Assembly: GCA_903890485.1 (NCBI GenBank)
Contig: CAITBM010000013.1
Location: 1 to 64,000 of the forward strand
Reading direction: 5' to 3'
Source of the DNA: an uncultured Opitutaceae bacterium
Lineage (GTDB): Bacteria > Verrucomicrobiota > Verrucomicrobiia > Opitutales > Opitutaceae
Length of the DNA stretch: 64,000 nucleotides
The notes beneath the pieces were generated by a model. It made no database searches. It was given only the letters and a program-made list of their open reading frames with translations, and was not told the DNA's origin. Of this stretch, positions 29,348 to 38,979 are shown piece after piece. Position numbers and translations under genes: made by a program. How positions within the stretch are numbered: the first letter of the stretch is position 1; each line of letters opens with the position of its first letter.

Positions 29348-29959
29348 ATGAAGCTTTCAAAGAAAGGCGAGTACGCCCTGCGCTCCCTCATCAACCTCGG
29401 GATAGCCGCGGAGATGAACCGCAAGCTGGTGCAGGTGTCGGAACTGGCGGAAAGCGAGCAACTGCCGGTCAAGTTCCTTGAGCAGATCCTCCAGGCGCTG
29501 AAGGAGGCCGGGATCGTCGAGAGCCAGCGGGGAAAGTTCGGAGGCTACCGCCTGGCGAGGCCGGCGAAGAAGATCTTCATCGGCGAGGTGGTTCGGCTGA
29601 TCGACGGGCCCCTGGCGCCCATCGGGTGCGTTTCCCAGTCGGCCTATGAGCCGTGCACGTGCCCGGACGAGGCCCACTGCGGGCTGCGCATGCTCATGCT
29701 CGACGTCCGCAACGCCATCGCCGCGATCCTGGATCGCTACACGCTTTCCGACGTCGTCGAGATCACGCTCCAGAAGATGGAGCGGGACAGCGTCTCGCTC
29801 CCGTTTTCGCCGGAGGTCGAGGGGGAGGCCCTTCCAACCCGGGTTCCCGCGCGGATCGCGCGCCGCCAGCTCGGCAAGCGCCCGCCCGGCGGGCGCGGCG
29901 CCCGGACCTCGCCGGCGGAGGGCATCCTTCACCACATCCTCGGGGAATATTCGATCTAG
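29348..29959 (+). CDS. Rrf2 family transcriptional regulator with cysteine cluster
   Basis: A 203-residue winged-helix regulator. The DNA-binding domain starts [17 protein letters not shown] and includes [18 protein letters not shown] and [12 protein letters not shown]. Four cysteines lie in the wing-to-dimerisation region, [22 protein letters not shown], close in position to the three [2Fe-2S] cysteines of IscR, so a cluster- or redox-sensing role is possible. Members such as CymR control cysteine genes. The location directly before yezD, the sulfate importer and cysK suggests it regulates them. An extended C-terminal tail (about 45 residues rich in Arg and Pro) is not typical. Confidence 0.9.
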   Translation: MKLSKKGEYALRSLINLGIAAEMNRKLVQVSELAESEQLPVKFLEQILQALKEAGIVESQRGKFGGYRLARPAKKIFIGEVVRLIDGPLAPIGCVSQSAYEPCTCPDEAHCGLRMLMLDVRNAIAAILDRYTLSDVVEITLQKMERDSVSLPFSPEVEGEALPTRVPARIARRQLGKRPPGGRGARTSPAEGILHHILGEYSI

Positions 29960-29977
29960 ATCCAGACGCCCACTCCC

Positions 29978-30172
29978 ATGGACACCACCACCACCTCTCT
30001 TCAAGCCCCCTCCGAGCCCGAGTGGCTCGCCTTGGTCCGGGCCCAGGTCCGGGACCTCCGCTACGGGGTCGTGCAGCTGGTCGTCCACGACGGCCGGGTG
30101 ACCCAGATCGAGCGCACCGAAAAGGTGAGGCTAGCTTCCGACCGAACCGACAAGGCGCCCAAGCAGGGATAG
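29978..30172 (+). CDS. YezD family small protein (DUF2292)
   Basis: A 64-residue protein with the family core [20 protein letters not shown] followed by TEKVRL. YezD proteins are commonly found inside sulfate/sulfur assimilation loci and may bind a metabolite or a partner; function is not established. It sits 18 bases after the Rrf2 gene and 120 bases before the sulfate-binding protein, matching that usual context. Confidence 0.88.
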   Translation: MDTTTTSLQAPSEPEWLALVRAQVRDLRYGVVQLVVHDGRVTQIERTEKVRLASDRTDKAPKQG

Positions 30173-30291
30173 CCCCGGAACCCGCAATTTTCACCACCGG
30201 ACACCCGGAGGCCACCCACCTAGAACCGAATATGCCGATCGCGTACCAGACCCGTCCCCGGGAAGTGCGCCGGCGAATCCGATCCTCCTCC

Positions 30292-31311
30292 ATGACGTCA
30301 ATTCCCAGAATCAGCGCCCTTCGCGCGCTCCTTGCGACCCTGGCCGTCGCTCTCACCCTCTCGGCGGCCGGCGCCAAGACCATCGAGCTCCTCAACGTGT
30401 CGTATGACCCGACCCGTGAGCTCTATGTCGACTACAACCAGGCCTTCGCCGCCTATTGGAAGACAAAGACGGGCGACGACGTGGTCGTGAAGCAATCCCA
30501 CGGCGGCTCGGGCGCCCAAGCGCGGTCCGTCATCGACGGCCTCCAGGGCGACGTGGTGACCCTGGCGCTCGCAGCCGACATCGACAACATCCAGAGCCGG
30601 GGCCACCTCCTGTCCCCCGACTGGCAGTCGAAGCTCCCCGAGAACTCGACCCCGTACACGAGCACCATCGTCCTCCTTGTCCGCAAGGGGAATCCGAAGA
30701 ACATCAAGGACTGGGATGACCTCGTGAGGCCCGATGTGGCTGTCATCACCGCCAATCCCAAGACCTCGGGCGGCGCCCGCTGGGCGTACCTGGCAGCGTG
30801 GGGCTATGCGGAGCGCAAGTACGGAAGCAAGGACAAGGCCAAGGAGTTCATCACGGCCCTCTACAAGAATGTCCCGGTCCTGGACTCCGGGGCCCGGGGC
30901 TCGACCATCACCTTCACGCAGAAGGAAATCGGGGATGTCCTTCTTGCCTGGGAGAACGAGGCTTTCCTCGCCCAGAAGGAATTTGGCCCGGGCAAGTACG
31001 AGACCGTGGTCCCGAGCACGAGCATCCTGGCGGAACCCCCGGTGGCCGTGGTCGAGAAGGTCGCCGAGCGCAAGGGAACGACCGAGGTCGCGCGGGCGTA
31101 CCTTGAGTACCTCTACTCCGACGTGGGCCAGGACATCGCGGGCCGCAACTACTACCGCCCGAGGGCCCCTGCCGCCGCGGCGAAGTACGCCTCGACCTTC
31201 CCGAAGCTGGACCTCTTCACGATCGACCAGGTCTTCGGGGGATGGACCGTCGCGCAGAAGACCCACTTTGCCGACGGTGGCGTGTTCGACAGCATCTATA
31301 ACAAGAAATGA
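30292..31311 (+). CDS. Sulfate/thiosulfate ABC transporter, periplasmic binding protein
   Basis: A 339-residue binding protein of the Sbp/CysP family. Signal peptide [19 protein letters not shown]; then [18 protein letters not shown], typical of sulfate binders, followed by [21 protein letters not shown] and [16 protein letters not shown], in which Ser and Gly backbone positions bind the oxyanion. It supplies CysTWA. The start at 30292 is preferred to the ATG at 30232, which adds 20 charged residues before the signal. The upstream part of the open frame (from 29653) is the reverse shadow of the regulator. Confidence 0.95.
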   Translation: MTSIPRISALRALLATLAVALTLSAAGAKTIELLNVSYDPTRELYVDYNQAFAAYWKTKTGDDVVVKQSHGGSGAQARSVIDGLQGDVVTLALAADIDNIQSRGHLLSPDWQSKLPENSTPYTSTIVLLVRKGNPKNIKDWDDLVRPDVAVITANPKTSGGARWAYLAAWGYAERKYGSKDKAKEFITALYKNVPVLDSGARGSTITFTQKEIGDVLLAWENEAFLAQKEFGPGKYETVVPSTSILAEPPVAVVEKVAERKGTTEVARAYLEYLYSDVGQDIAGRNYYRPRAPAAAAKYASTFPKLDLFTIDQVFGGWTVAQKTHFADGGVFDSIYNKK

Positions 31312-31382
31312 AGCGACTCCAAGAAGCCAAGGCTTTGGGGCCGCTCGGGCGCCCGTGCGCCCGGTGTAGTCCCTAAAGCCGC

Positions 31383-32216
31383 ATGGCGACGCCCCGCACC
31401 TCACGCACCATCCTGCCCGGATTCGGGCTCTCGCTCGGGTTCACCCTGGCTTATCTGGGCCTGATCGTTCTCATCCCGCTTTCCGCAGCGTTCCTGCGGA
31501 CGGCGGGAATGAGCTGGCACGACTTCGTCGAGGCGGTCGACTCCCCCCGCGTCGTGGCGGCCTACCGGCTGACCTTTGGCGCCTCGCTTGCCGCGGGGCT
31601 GGTGAACATGGTCTTCGGGCTCGTCGTAGCCTGGGTGCTGGTCCGCTATTCCTTCCCCGGGAAAAAAATCATCGACGCCCTGGTCGACCTTCCCTTCGCG
31701 CTGCCAACGGCGGTAGCCGGCATCGCGCTCACCTCGCTCTACGCCCCAAACGGCTGGGTGGGCCGGTGGCTTGCGCCGCTCGGCTTTAAGGTGGCCTTCA
31801 CGTGGACGGGCGTCTTCGTGGCGCTCACCTTCATCGGCCTGCCCTTCGTTGTCCGCACGCTCCAGCCCGTTCTCCAGGAGCTCGAGCCCGAGATCGAGGA
31901 GGCTGCCTCAACCCTGGGAGCCAACCGCCTTCAGACCGTGATCCGGATCATCCTGCCGGAGCTCGCGCCGTCGCTCCTGACCGGGTTCGCGCTCGCCTTC
32001 GCGCGTGCGCTCGGGGAATACGGCTCCGTCGTCTTCATCTCGGGCAACATGCCGATGAAGACCGAGATCGTCCCCCTGCTGATCATCACGAAGCTCGAGC
32101 AGTATGACTACCGCGGGGCCACCGCGATCGCGGTCGTGATGCTCGTGGCCTCCTTCGTGCTCCTGCTCCTGATCAACCTACTCCAGAAATGGAGCCGCCG
32201 CTACCAGGCCATATGA
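31383..32216 (+). CDS. cysT: Sulfate ABC transporter permease CysT
   Basis: A 277-residue permease with six predicted helices. It begins ILPGFGLSLGFTLAYLGLIV and contains the CysT signature block LPFALPTAVAGIALTSLY and the EAA loop EIEEAASTLGANRLQTVIRI. It pairs with CysW for sulfate and thiosulfate entry. 71 bases follow the binding-protein gene; one base separates its stop from the cysW start. Confidence 0.96.
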   Translation: MATPRTSRTILPGFGLSLGFTLAYLGLIVLIPLSAAFLRTAGMSWHDFVEAVDSPRVVAAYRLTFGASLAAGLVNMVFGLVVAWVLVRYSFPGKKIIDALVDLPFALPTAVAGIALTSLYAPNGWVGRWLAPLGFKVAFTWTGVFVALTFIGLPFVVRTLQPVLQELEPEIEEAASTLGANRLQTVIRIILPELAPSLLTGFALAFARALGEYGSVVFISGNMPMKTEIVPLLIITKLEQYDYRGATAIAVVMLVASFVLLLLINLLQKWSRRYQAI

Positions 32217-32217
32217 C

Positions 32218-33156
32218 GTGAATCCCTGTTGGGGGATGCCGTGTGCTCCCCCAGGCTCCCTCCTCCCTAACACCCTTTTCTCCTTGGTCCCAACGCTCCC
32301 ACAGCCGACGTCCTCCCGCACCCTGAACGCTGCCCAGCGCCGCGCGAACAGGGATCCCGCATGGGCGCGGTGGCTCCTGACGGGCGTGGCGCTCGTCTTC
32401 CTCGCGTTCTTCCTGGTGCTTCCGCTCCTTTCGGTGTTTGTGCAGGCGTTCGCCAAGGGCGGAGCCTTCTTCCTGTCGGCCGTCACCGAGCCCGATGCGA
32501 TGGCCTCGATCCGGCTCACGCTCCTTACGGTGGCTATCGCCGTGCCGTCCAACGTGGTCTTCGGGGTCGCCGCCGCCTGGGCAATCACGAAATTCAGGTT
32601 TCCGGGGAAGAGCCTGCTCACCACCCTGATCGACCTTCCCTTTGCCGTCTCCCCGGTGATCTCAGGCCTCATCTACGTCCTCGTCTTCGGCGCCCAGGGC
32701 TGGTTCGGGCCGTGGCTGATCGAGCACAATATCCGGATCATTTTCGCCGTCCCGGGCATCATCCTGGCAACCACCTTCGTCACGTTCCCGTTCGTGGCCC
32801 GGGAGCTGATCCCGCTGATGCAGGCCCAGGGCACCGACGAGGAATACTCCGCCGTGACCCTTGGAGCGAGCGGATGGCAGACCTTCTGGAGGGTCACCCT
32901 GCCGAACATCCGCTGGGGGCTCCTTTACGGGGTCATCCTGTGCAACGCCCGGGCGATGGGCGAGTTTGGTGCCGTCTCCGTCGTGAGCGGTCACATCCGC
33001 GGCGAGACCAACACCATGCCCCTCCACGTGGAGATCCTCTACAACGAGTACAACATCGTCGGGGCCTTCGCGGTCGCCTCCCTTCTCGCGATCCTTGCCA
33101 TCGCCACCCTTGTCCTGAAATCGGTCGTCGAGTGGCGCCAGACGGGAAACGCATGA
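32218..33156 (+). CDS. cysW: Sulfate ABC transporter permease CysW
   Basis: A 312-residue permease. Family sequence starts around [19 protein letters not shown]; earlier residues from the GTG at 32218 ([11 protein letters not shown] and following) have no family match, so the real start may be an internal GTG or TTG, such as the TTG about 20 codons downstream. Signature: [19 protein letters not shown] and [16 protein letters not shown], followed by [19 protein letters not shown] near the end. The final ATGA overlaps cysA by four bases. Confidence 0.94.
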   Translation: MNPCWGMPCAPPGSLLPNTLFSLVPTLPQPTSSRTLNAAQRRANRDPAWARWLLTGVALVFLAFFLVLPLLSVFVQAFAKGGAFFLSAVTEPDAMASIRLTLLTVAIAVPSNVVFGVAAAWAITKFRFPGKSLLTTLIDLPFAVSPVISGLIYVLVFGAQGWFGPWLIEHNIRIIFAVPGIILATTFVTFPFVARELIPLMQAQGTDEEYSAVTLGASGWQTFWRVTLPNIRWGLLYGVILCNARAMGEFGAVSVVSGHIRGETNTMPLHVEILYNEYNIVGAFAVASLLAILAIATLVLKSVVEWRQTGNA

Positions 33157-34208
33157 GCATCGAAGCCCACGGCATCCGCAAGAAGTTCGGGAGCTACACG
33201 GCCCTGGACGGCGTCGACCTAAACGTCCCGCAGGGGAAGCTCGTGGCGCTGCTCGGGCCCTCGGGCTCGGGCAAGACGACGCTCCTGCGCATCATCGCCG
33301 GCCTCGAGTTCCCCGACGCCGGCAGCGGGCGGGTGCTCTTCCACGGCGAGGACGTGACCGACCTGCCGGCCGGCAAGCGCAAGGTGGGCTTCGTCTTCCA
33401 GCACTACGCCCTCTTTAAGCACATGTCCGTCTTCGAGAACGTGGCCTTCGGCCTGAGGGTGCGAAACCGCGCAGCCCGCCCGTCGGACGCCTCGATCGCG
33501 GAGCGCGTGCACCGGCTTCTCGAGCTCGTGCAGCTGGACAACCTTGCCGGGCGCTACCCCTCCCAGCTCTCGGGCGGCGAACGCCAGAGGGTGGCCCTCG
33601 CCCGCGCACTGGCGGTCGAGCCCAGGGTCCTGCTCCTGGACGAGCCTTTTGGCGCCCTGGATGCGCGCGTCCGCAAGGACTTGAGGCGCTGGCTTCGCCG
33701 CTTCCATGACGAGATCCAGCTGACCACGATCTTTGTTACCCACGACCAGGAGGAGGCGCTCGAGATCGCCGACGAGGTGGTGATCATGAACAAAGCCCAC
33801 GTAGAGCAGGTGGGTACGCCCCAGCAGGTCTACGACCGGCCCGCCTCGCCCTTCGTCTACCAGTTCCTCGGAAACGTTAACGTGTTGAAGGTGCCGGCAC
33901 TTGAAGGCGCGGGCCGGCGAGGCCTCGGGCCCGAGGGTCCCGACCCGGAGGGCCAGATCTACGTCAGGCCCCACGACATCGAGCTCACGGCCCACGACGC
34001 GGGCAGCTCGGGCATTTCGGCCATCGTTCGCCACATCCATGCCGCCGGCCCCCAGGCCAGGCTCCTCGTCGAGCAGGTGCACAGCCGCGAGCACGTCGAG
34101 GTTGAGATCTCACGTTCCGAGCTCACCAACCTTGGGCTGCGCGTGAACGACCTCGTGCGGCTCAGGTTAAGGCAGGCGCACTCCTTCGACGAGGACTACG
34201 CCATCTAG
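33153..34208 (+). CDS. cysA: Sulfate ABC transporter ATPase CysA
   Basis: A 351-residue ATPase. Walker [11 protein letters not shown]-loop [21 protein letters not shown], signature [15 protein letters not shown], Walker [16 protein letters not shown] and switch His in [13 protein letters not shown]-terminal regulatory TOBE-like region from about residue 240 ([10 protein letters not shown]) is present, as in sulfate transporters. It couples ATP hydrolysis to CysTW. Its reading starts at the four-base overlap with cysW; the longer open frame back to 32361 is antisense noise. Confidence 0.96.
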   Translation: MSIEAHGIRKKFGSYTALDGVDLNVPQGKLVALLGPSGSGKTTLLRIIAGLEFPDAGSGRVLFHGEDVTDLPAGKRKVGFVFQHYALFKHMSVFENVAFGLRVRNRAARPSDASIAERVHRLLELVQLDNLAGRYPSQLSGGERQRVALARALAVEPRVLLLDEPFGALDARVRKDLRRWLRRFHDEIQLTTIFVTHDQEEALEIADEVVIMNKAHVEQVGTPQQVYDRPASPFVYQFLGNVNVLKVPALEGAGRRGLGPEGPDPEGQIYVRPHDIELTAHDAGSSGISAIVRHIHAAGPQARLLVEQVHSREHVEVEISRSELTNLGLRVNDLVRLRLRQAHSFDEDYAI

Positions 34209-34267
34209 CCTATCCCGGGCGAAGCGATTTTTTCACCCAAACTCAGAACCCAAAAACAACAACGCAT

Positions 34268-35251
34268 ATGGCAAAGATATATAACGACATCACGGAGACG
34301 ATTGGGAACACCCCCCTGGTTCGCTTGAACCGCACAGCGGCGGCCCACGGCGCGCAGGCTGAGATCCTGCTCAAGCTCGAGTTCTTTAACCCGCTCTCAA
34401 GCGTCAAGGACCGCATTGGTGCCGCGATGATTGATGATGCGCTAAAGAGCGGCCGCATCAACAAGGACACCGTCCTGATCGAGCCGACCAGCGGCAACAC
34501 GGGCATCGCGCTCGCGTTTGTCGCCGCGGCCCGCGGCCTCAAGCTGATCCTGACGATGCCCGAGACGATGACGACCGAGCGCCGGAAGCTCCTTAAGGTC
34601 CTCGGCGCCCGCCTGGTCCTGACGGAGGGGGCGAAGGGCATGAAGGGAGCGATTGCGAAGGCCGAGGAGCTCGCGACGAAGATCCCGAACAGCGTGATCC
34701 TGCAGCAGTTCGCCAATCCGTCCAACCCGGCCGTGCACCGCAGAACGACGGCCGAGGAGATCTGGAACGACACCGACGGCAAGGTCGACTTCGTCGTCTC
34801 CGGCATCGGCACAGGTGGCACCATCACCGGCATCGGCGAGGTCATCAAGGCGCGCAAACCTTCAGTCAAGGTGATCGCGGTTGAGCCGGCCGGCTCGCCT
34901 ATCCTCTCGGGCGGTCAGCCCGGCCCCCACAAGCTCCAGGGAATCGGCGCGGGCTTCGTCCCGGCCATCCTCAACACGAAGGTCTACGACGAGGTGATCA
35001 CGGTGAAGGAGGACGACTCGGCCCCGATCAGCAAGCAGGTGGCCAAGCTCGACGGCATCCCGGTCGGGATCAGCTCCGGTGCGGCCATCTGGGCGGCCAT
35101 CCAGGTCGCCAGGCGCCCCGAGAACAAGGGCAAGCAGATCGTGGCGATCATCCCGTCATCGGCTGAGCGCTACCTCTCGTCCTGGCTCTTTGCCGACCTG
35201 AGCGTCGAGAGCGATTCGATCGACGATCTCGTGCCTGCGGCCAAGGCCTAG
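34268..35251 (+). CDS. cysK: Cysteine synthase A (O-acetylserine sulfhydrylase)
   Basis: PLP enzyme that makes cysteine from O-acetylserine and sulfide, the last step of sulfate assimilation. It is 327 residues. PLP lysine K47 lies in [11 protein letters not shown]; the substrate loop is [16 protein letters not shown]; the phosphate-binding Gly loop is [15 protein letters not shown]. The family C-terminus is [14 protein letters not shown]. The leader is A-rich (CAAAAACAACAACGCAT) and lacks an SD. The reductive genes (cysD, cysN, cysH, cysI) are not in the window. Confidence 0.97.
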   Translation: MAKIYNDITETIGNTPLVRLNRTAAAHGAQAEILLKLEFFNPLSSVKDRIGAAMIDDALKSGRINKDTVLIEPTSGNTGIALAFVAAARGLKLILTMPETMTTERRKLLKVLGARLVLTEGAKGMKGAIAKAEELATKIPNSVILQQFANPSNPAVHRRTTAEEIWNDTDGKVDFVVSGIGTGGTITGIGEVIKARKPSVKVIAVEPAGSPILSGGQPGPHKLQGIGAGFVPAILNTKVYDEVITVKEDDSAPISKQVAKLDGIPVGISSGAAIWAAIQVARRPENKGKQIVAIIPSSAERYLSSWLFADLSVESDSIDDLVPAAKA

Positions 35252-35269
35252 GGCTTTGGGTTGTTCTTG

Positions 35270-35315
35270 GTCCCGGCCCTGTCCCCTTCCCCGGGGGCGG
35301 GGGCCGGGACTTTTT
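35270..35315 (+). terminator. Rho-independent terminator after cysK
   Basis: A 10-bp GC-rich stem (GTCCCGGCCC at 35270 pairs with GGGCCGGGAC ending at 35310) followed by five T residues. The T-tract overlaps the stop codon of the convergent membrane gene. Confidence 0.88.
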
Positions 35316-36540
35316 ATTTGGGCCTGGCCGGCAGGGTGAGTATCCACCCCGGAGGGTTGATCGGGATCCGTGCCCCTTTGCCCGCGCGGATCTGTTCGGT
35401 ATAGCGGCCCCACTGCATGTCCGGGTAGGCGGATTCCCGGAGCCGCGGCGCATTCACAGCCAGGCACCAAAGGGCGACAGAGAGGGCGGCCCTTCCCGCT
35501 CGTCCCTTCTGGCACGCGAGGGTGCCGAGGAGCCAGATCGAGAGAAGCTGGGGGAGGAACATGTAGCGCGAGCTGGAATGGGCCACGAAGTACTCGTGGA
35601 GCGTCCAGCGCGTGCGGAAAAGCGATGCGCCAAGCACTAGGACAAGGGCGGCAGCGATCATGCGTCGCTCCGTCCTGTAGGCTCCATCCCGGAGCGCGAG
35701 ATAGCCAACGGCTCCCACGGTAGCGATCCCCGCCGCATATCCCAGCGCAACTCCCAGGTCCGCCGGCAGCAGGGAGCCGAGGAGCAGGGATGCGCCAATT
35801 CTGCGGCCCACGGCGGGGATCACCCGGAGCATGGCTAGGTGAGGGGCACCGGGGACTCCCGGGTCGTCCAGGGGTCCGGTGAAAATCAAATACCCCTGCA
35901 CAAAGCCGCAGGCTAGGACGACGGCCGCGAGGACTGCGCTCGGCGCGGACCTCCGAGAGGCGGCACGCCAGACGAAAAGCAGTGAGAGGATGCAGCTGAA
36001 GGGGCCGGTGAGGCCCAGGAAAAGGGCGGACAAGCAGTCGTGGACCCACTCGGCCCGTCCCGAGGGGTCGCGGGAAACCAGGAGAAGGACGAGCCCGGCG
36101 GCCAATACCCACTGCAGGTTAACGATGTTGAGCAGGACCTCGTACGTGTCCGGGACAAGGACGACGGCAAGTGCGAAGAGCCCCGCAGTCCGGGGGAGGG
36201 GACAACGCGGTGAAAGCGTCCGTGCCGCCACATAGAGCGTGAGCAGGGCCGCGGAGATTACAAAGATCGCAGGAACCCAGGCGGGATCCGCGCGGGCGGC
36301 CACCGCGGCGACGGACCTCGGCACCAGGTGGAGGTAGCCGGCGTAGGGCAAAAGGAGTGCCCTCGCGCCGATCGCGTACGCGCGCTCGTAGAAGTGCCCG
36401 TCCTCGGCCCACAGCTGCGGGTTTGAGAACGCCTGCGCCCTCCTCACCAGGAGGATCGCCGCGCAGGCGCACAGCACCAGCGCCCGCGGCGGCTCGGCCA
36501 GGAGCCGGAAGAATCTTCCCGATTCGGTTGCGGCGCCCAT
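35314..36540 (-). CDS. Polytopic membrane protein, paralogue 2
   Basis: A 408-residue protein with about ten hydrophobic segments and little soluble sequence, suggesting a GT-C-like membrane protein, but no catalytic motif that I can assign. It opens with RLLAEPPRALVLCACAAILLV and holds a strongly conserved stretch (CPLPRTAGLFALAVVLVPD then EVLLNIVNLQWVL) shared with the upstream paralogue. The C-terminus is soluble and ends with INPPGWILTLPARPK. Lies four bases after its paralogue; both follow ctaG. Confidence 0.8.
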   Translation of the reverse strand: MGAATESGRFFRLLAEPPRALVLCACAAILLVRRAQAFSNPQLWAEDGHFYERAYAIGARALLLPYAGYLHLVPRSVAAVAARADPAWVPAIFVISAALLTLYVAARTLSPRCPLPRTAGLFALAVVLVPDTYEVLLNIVNLQWVLAAGLVLLLVSRDPSGRAEWVHDCLSALFLGLTGPFSCILSLLFVWRAASRRSAPSAVLAAVVLACGFVQGYLIFTGPLDDPGVPGAPHLAMLRVIPAVGRRIGASLLLGSLLPADLGVALGYAAGIATVGAVGYLALRDGAYRTERRMIAAALVLVLGASLFRTRWTLHEYFVAHSSSRYMFLPQLLSIWLLGTLACQKGRAGRAALSVALWCLAVNAPRLRESAYPDMQWGRYTEQIRAGKGARIPINPPGWILTLPARPK

Positions 36541-36544
36541 CAGG

Positions 36545-37804
36545 TCATTTCTCCCTCCTCGGGAAATGCGTCCTCCACACCGGGGGGTTGGTCTCGACTG
36601 TGACGTCCTCGCCGGCGCGGATCTTTTCCGCGTAGGAGGGCCAGTTCAGGTCCTTAAGCGGCGCCTCGCGCAGCCTCGGCAGGTTGACCGCGAGGGCCCA
36701 GAGGGCCAGTGCGGCGCACACCCGCGCTGCGCGCCCCTTCTGGACGGCCCAGGAGATCAGGAGCCAAAGCGTGAAGAGCTGCGGCAGGTAGAAATAGCGC
36801 GCCCTCGTGTGCGGGACGAAGAAAAGAAACAAGCTGTGGCGCGTCCGGTAGAGGGCACCCGCCAAGACGACCGCAAGGACTAGACCCAGCAGGCGTCGTT
36901 CGACCCGGTAGGAGCCGGGGCCGAGGGATAGGTACCCGATCCCGGCCAGGGTGAGGATGCCGGCCAGGGTGCCAAACACCTGGTCCGTGTCCCTTGCCAG
37001 GAACGCCCCCATCATCGGTGAACCCCCGAGCCTCCTGCCAATGGCGGGAAGGAAGAGCCCTGCCGACGCCGCGGCCCCTGTCGTGTCAAAGGGGGAGGTG
37101 GGCTCGACGTAGACCAGGTACGCCTGGACCAGGGCGCAGGCGCAGATGAGGGCGCAGATCACGAGGCTTGCGCGGCTCCTTCGGGAGATCGCCCGGAGCG
37201 CGAAGGCGGGGGCAAGGAAGATGGAGAAGGGACCGGTGAGCCCGAGCGCCAGGGCCGCGACAAGGTCGTGGGCCCAGGAGCCGGGGCCCACGGGATCCCC
37301 GGAAAGGAGCAGGAGCACGAGGCCCGCCCCAAGCACCCATTGCAGGTTCACCACGTTGAGGAGCACCTCGTGCGTGTCGGGCACAAGGACGATCGCGAGG
37401 GCGCACAGGCCCGCGTACCGGGGCAGGGGGCAGCGCCGAGAGAGGGTGCGGCTGGCCACATAGAGCGTGATGAGGGCAGCGGCCCCGACAAAGACGGCCG
37501 GGGCAAGCGAGGGGTCGACCGAGGCCCCGGCCGCGGCCACCGCGCGGAGCACCATGTGGAAATACCCCGCGTCAGTCCCCAGGAACGCCTGCCAGCCCTG
37601 CAGCAGCGCCCGTTGGTAGAAGATCACGTCCTCGGCCCAGAACTGGGGGCGGCTCATGGCCTCGGCCCGGCGGAGCCCGAGGACCGCGGCGCAGAGCGCC
37701 AGGACGGCGAGCGCGGGCGGATCGGCGAGAAGCCGGGCCACCCTGCCGCGGGCGCCTAGCCCTCCGCGTTCCGGTTTGAGGACCTCGACCATTTGAAGAA
37801 GCAT
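36545..37804 (-). CDS. Polytopic membrane protein, paralogue 1
   Basis: A 419-residue paralogue of the next gene (aligned start RLLADPPALAVLALCAAVL). About ten membrane segments, with CPLPRYAGLCALAIVLVPD then HEVLLNVVNLQWVL; Asp/His near FYQRALLQGWQAFLGTDAGYFH. The reading from ATG 37804 overlaps the end of ctaG by 49 bases; a start at GTG 37746 or so after the ctaG stop (VARLLAD) would remove the overlap and matches the paralogue's start better. No function is assigned. Confidence 0.78.
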   Translation of the reverse strand: MLLQMVEVLKPERGGLGARGRVARLLADPPALAVLALCAAVLGLRRAEAMSRPQFWAEDVIFYQRALLQGWQAFLGTDAGYFHMVLRAVAAAGASVDPSLAPAVFVGAAALITLYVASRTLSRRCPLPRYAGLCALAIVLVPDTHEVLLNVVNLQWVLGAGLVLLLLSGDPVGPGSWAHDLVAALALGLTGPFSIFLAPAFALRAISRRSRASLVICALICACALVQAYLVYVEPTSPFDTTGAAASAGLFLPAIGRRLGGSPMMGAFLARDTDQVFGTLAGILTLAGIGYLSLGPGSYRVERRLLGLVLAVVLAGALYRTRHSLFLFFVPHTRARYFYLPQLFTLWLLISWAVQKGRAARVCAALALWALAVNLPRLREAPLKDLNWPSYAEKIRAGEDVTVETNPPVWRTHFPRREK

Positions 37805-38547
37805 ACGCCGAGCGCCGTCAGAGTCACGAGCATGCCGGAAATCTTCATGATGATCCCTGCCGTGAGCTGGTCATCCCCAGGCGAGAACCCGGCGATCAGC
37901 CTCGGGGCATACTCATAGGTCGGGTAGAGGATGTCGCTTGAGAACACGATGTAGGCGGAGACCGGGATCATCGTGACCTCGGTGGCAAAGAGGTAGATCA
38001 TCCGGACGCCGTAGCTCGGGGCCGGCAGGACCTCCGAGGGGCTTGCCAGGGGCCACCAGTACAGGAGTGAGACGGCGAGAAACATCAGGTGCTCGCCGAC
38101 GTGCACCAGCTTGTCCTGGAGCGTCCACTCGTAGAGGAACGGCAGGTGCCAGATGCTGATGACGAGCGTCGAGAGGACGGCGCAGGAGAACGGGCTCACG
38201 AGCCGGCCGATGCCCTTTTCCGCCCCGAGCGCCCGGATTGCCGGGTCGATTATCCAGGACGGCGTCCCCAGGAGGAGCAGGAGCGCCACCAGGTACATGA
38301 TCACGAGATGCTGCACCATGTGGGCCGAAAGGAGAAACCGCTCCGAGACCTGGTCCAGCGGCGAACCCACGGCCAGGTAGAAGAGGACCAGGGCCGAGTA
38401 GAAGAGGATCGCCTTGGACCGGGGAAACGGGGCTCCGGGGGCGAGCCTGCCGCGGAGCGGGCCAGCGAGGATCGCGAAGAGCCAGCCGGCTAGGATCAGG
38501 CCGCCCGTCAGGAACGGTTCATTGTGCCAGTGGCGCCAGTCTATCAT
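37756..38547 (-). CDS. ctaG: Cytochrome c oxidase assembly protein CtaG (caa3 type)
   Basis: A 263-residue membrane protein of the CtaG_Caa3 family (not the CtaG/Cox11 family). Seven hydrophobic segments; family motifs FLLSAHMVQHLVIMYLVA and IWHLPFLYEWTLQ with His residues that may handle copper. Last gene of the oxidase core; the start ATG at 38547 is 37 bases after the ctaF stop. The extended reading from 38622 adds 25 residues without family match. Confidence 0.92.
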   Translation of the reverse strand: MIDWRHWHNEPFLTGGLILAGWLFAILAGPLRGRLAPGAPFPRSKAILFYSALVLFYLAVGSPLDQVSERFLLSAHMVQHLVIMYLVALLLLLGTPSWIIDPAIRALGAEKGIGRLVSPFSCAVLSTLVISIWHLPFLYEWTLQDKLVHVGEHLMFLAVSLLYWWPLASPSEVLPAPSYGVRMIYLFATEVTMIPVSAYIVFSSDILYPTYEYAPRLIAGFSPGDDQLTAGIIMKISGMLVTLTALGVCFFKWSRSSNRNAEG

Positions 38548-38584
38548 TGGGTAGGGCCGGTTCCCCGGCCACTCCCCGGCCGGA

Positions 38585-38953
38585 TCAGGCGACCGTCCGG
38601 ACGATCGCAGCGGGTGCGTCAAGCGTCAACGGCTTGCTGTCGGCCACGCTGAAGAGCTTCAGGAGCGCCCACATCGTCCCGCCGGCCAGGACCAGGCCGA
38701 TGAAGAACAGGATCGTGCAGAACGCCTTGTCCCAGCGCAGGTGCATGAAATAGAAAATGACGAACATGAACTTCACGGTCGAGAGGATCACCAGGGCCGC
38801 GACTAGGATCCACTTCATGAAGGGAAGGTAGACGGTCACGAGCTCGAGGCCCGTGATGACGGCGAGAAGCATGGCGAGCTGGACGAAGATCCAGAACTTG
38901 CTCTGTTCGAGCTCGTGGCCGGAAGCGTGGGCGGTGGAGGCGGGGGCGATCAT
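38585..38953 (-). CDS. ctaF: Cytochrome c oxidase subunit IV
   Basis: A 122-residue small subunit with three membrane segments. It has the COX4_pro family pattern KFWIFVQLAMLLAVITGLE and FMFVIFYFMHLRWDK near the middle. Located between ctaE and ctaG, as in caa3-type operons. The N-terminal His-containing tail (STAHASGHELEQ) is short. No metal centre. Confidence 0.92.
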   Translation of the reverse strand: MIAPASTAHASGHELEQSKFWIFVQLAMLLAVITGLELVTVYLPFMKWILVAALVILSTVKFMFVIFYFMHLRWDKAFCTILFFIGLVLAGGTMWALLKLFSVADSKPLTLDAPAAIVRTVA

Positions 38954-38979
38954 GGGAAGGGTTCTTGGGCGGGGCCGGT

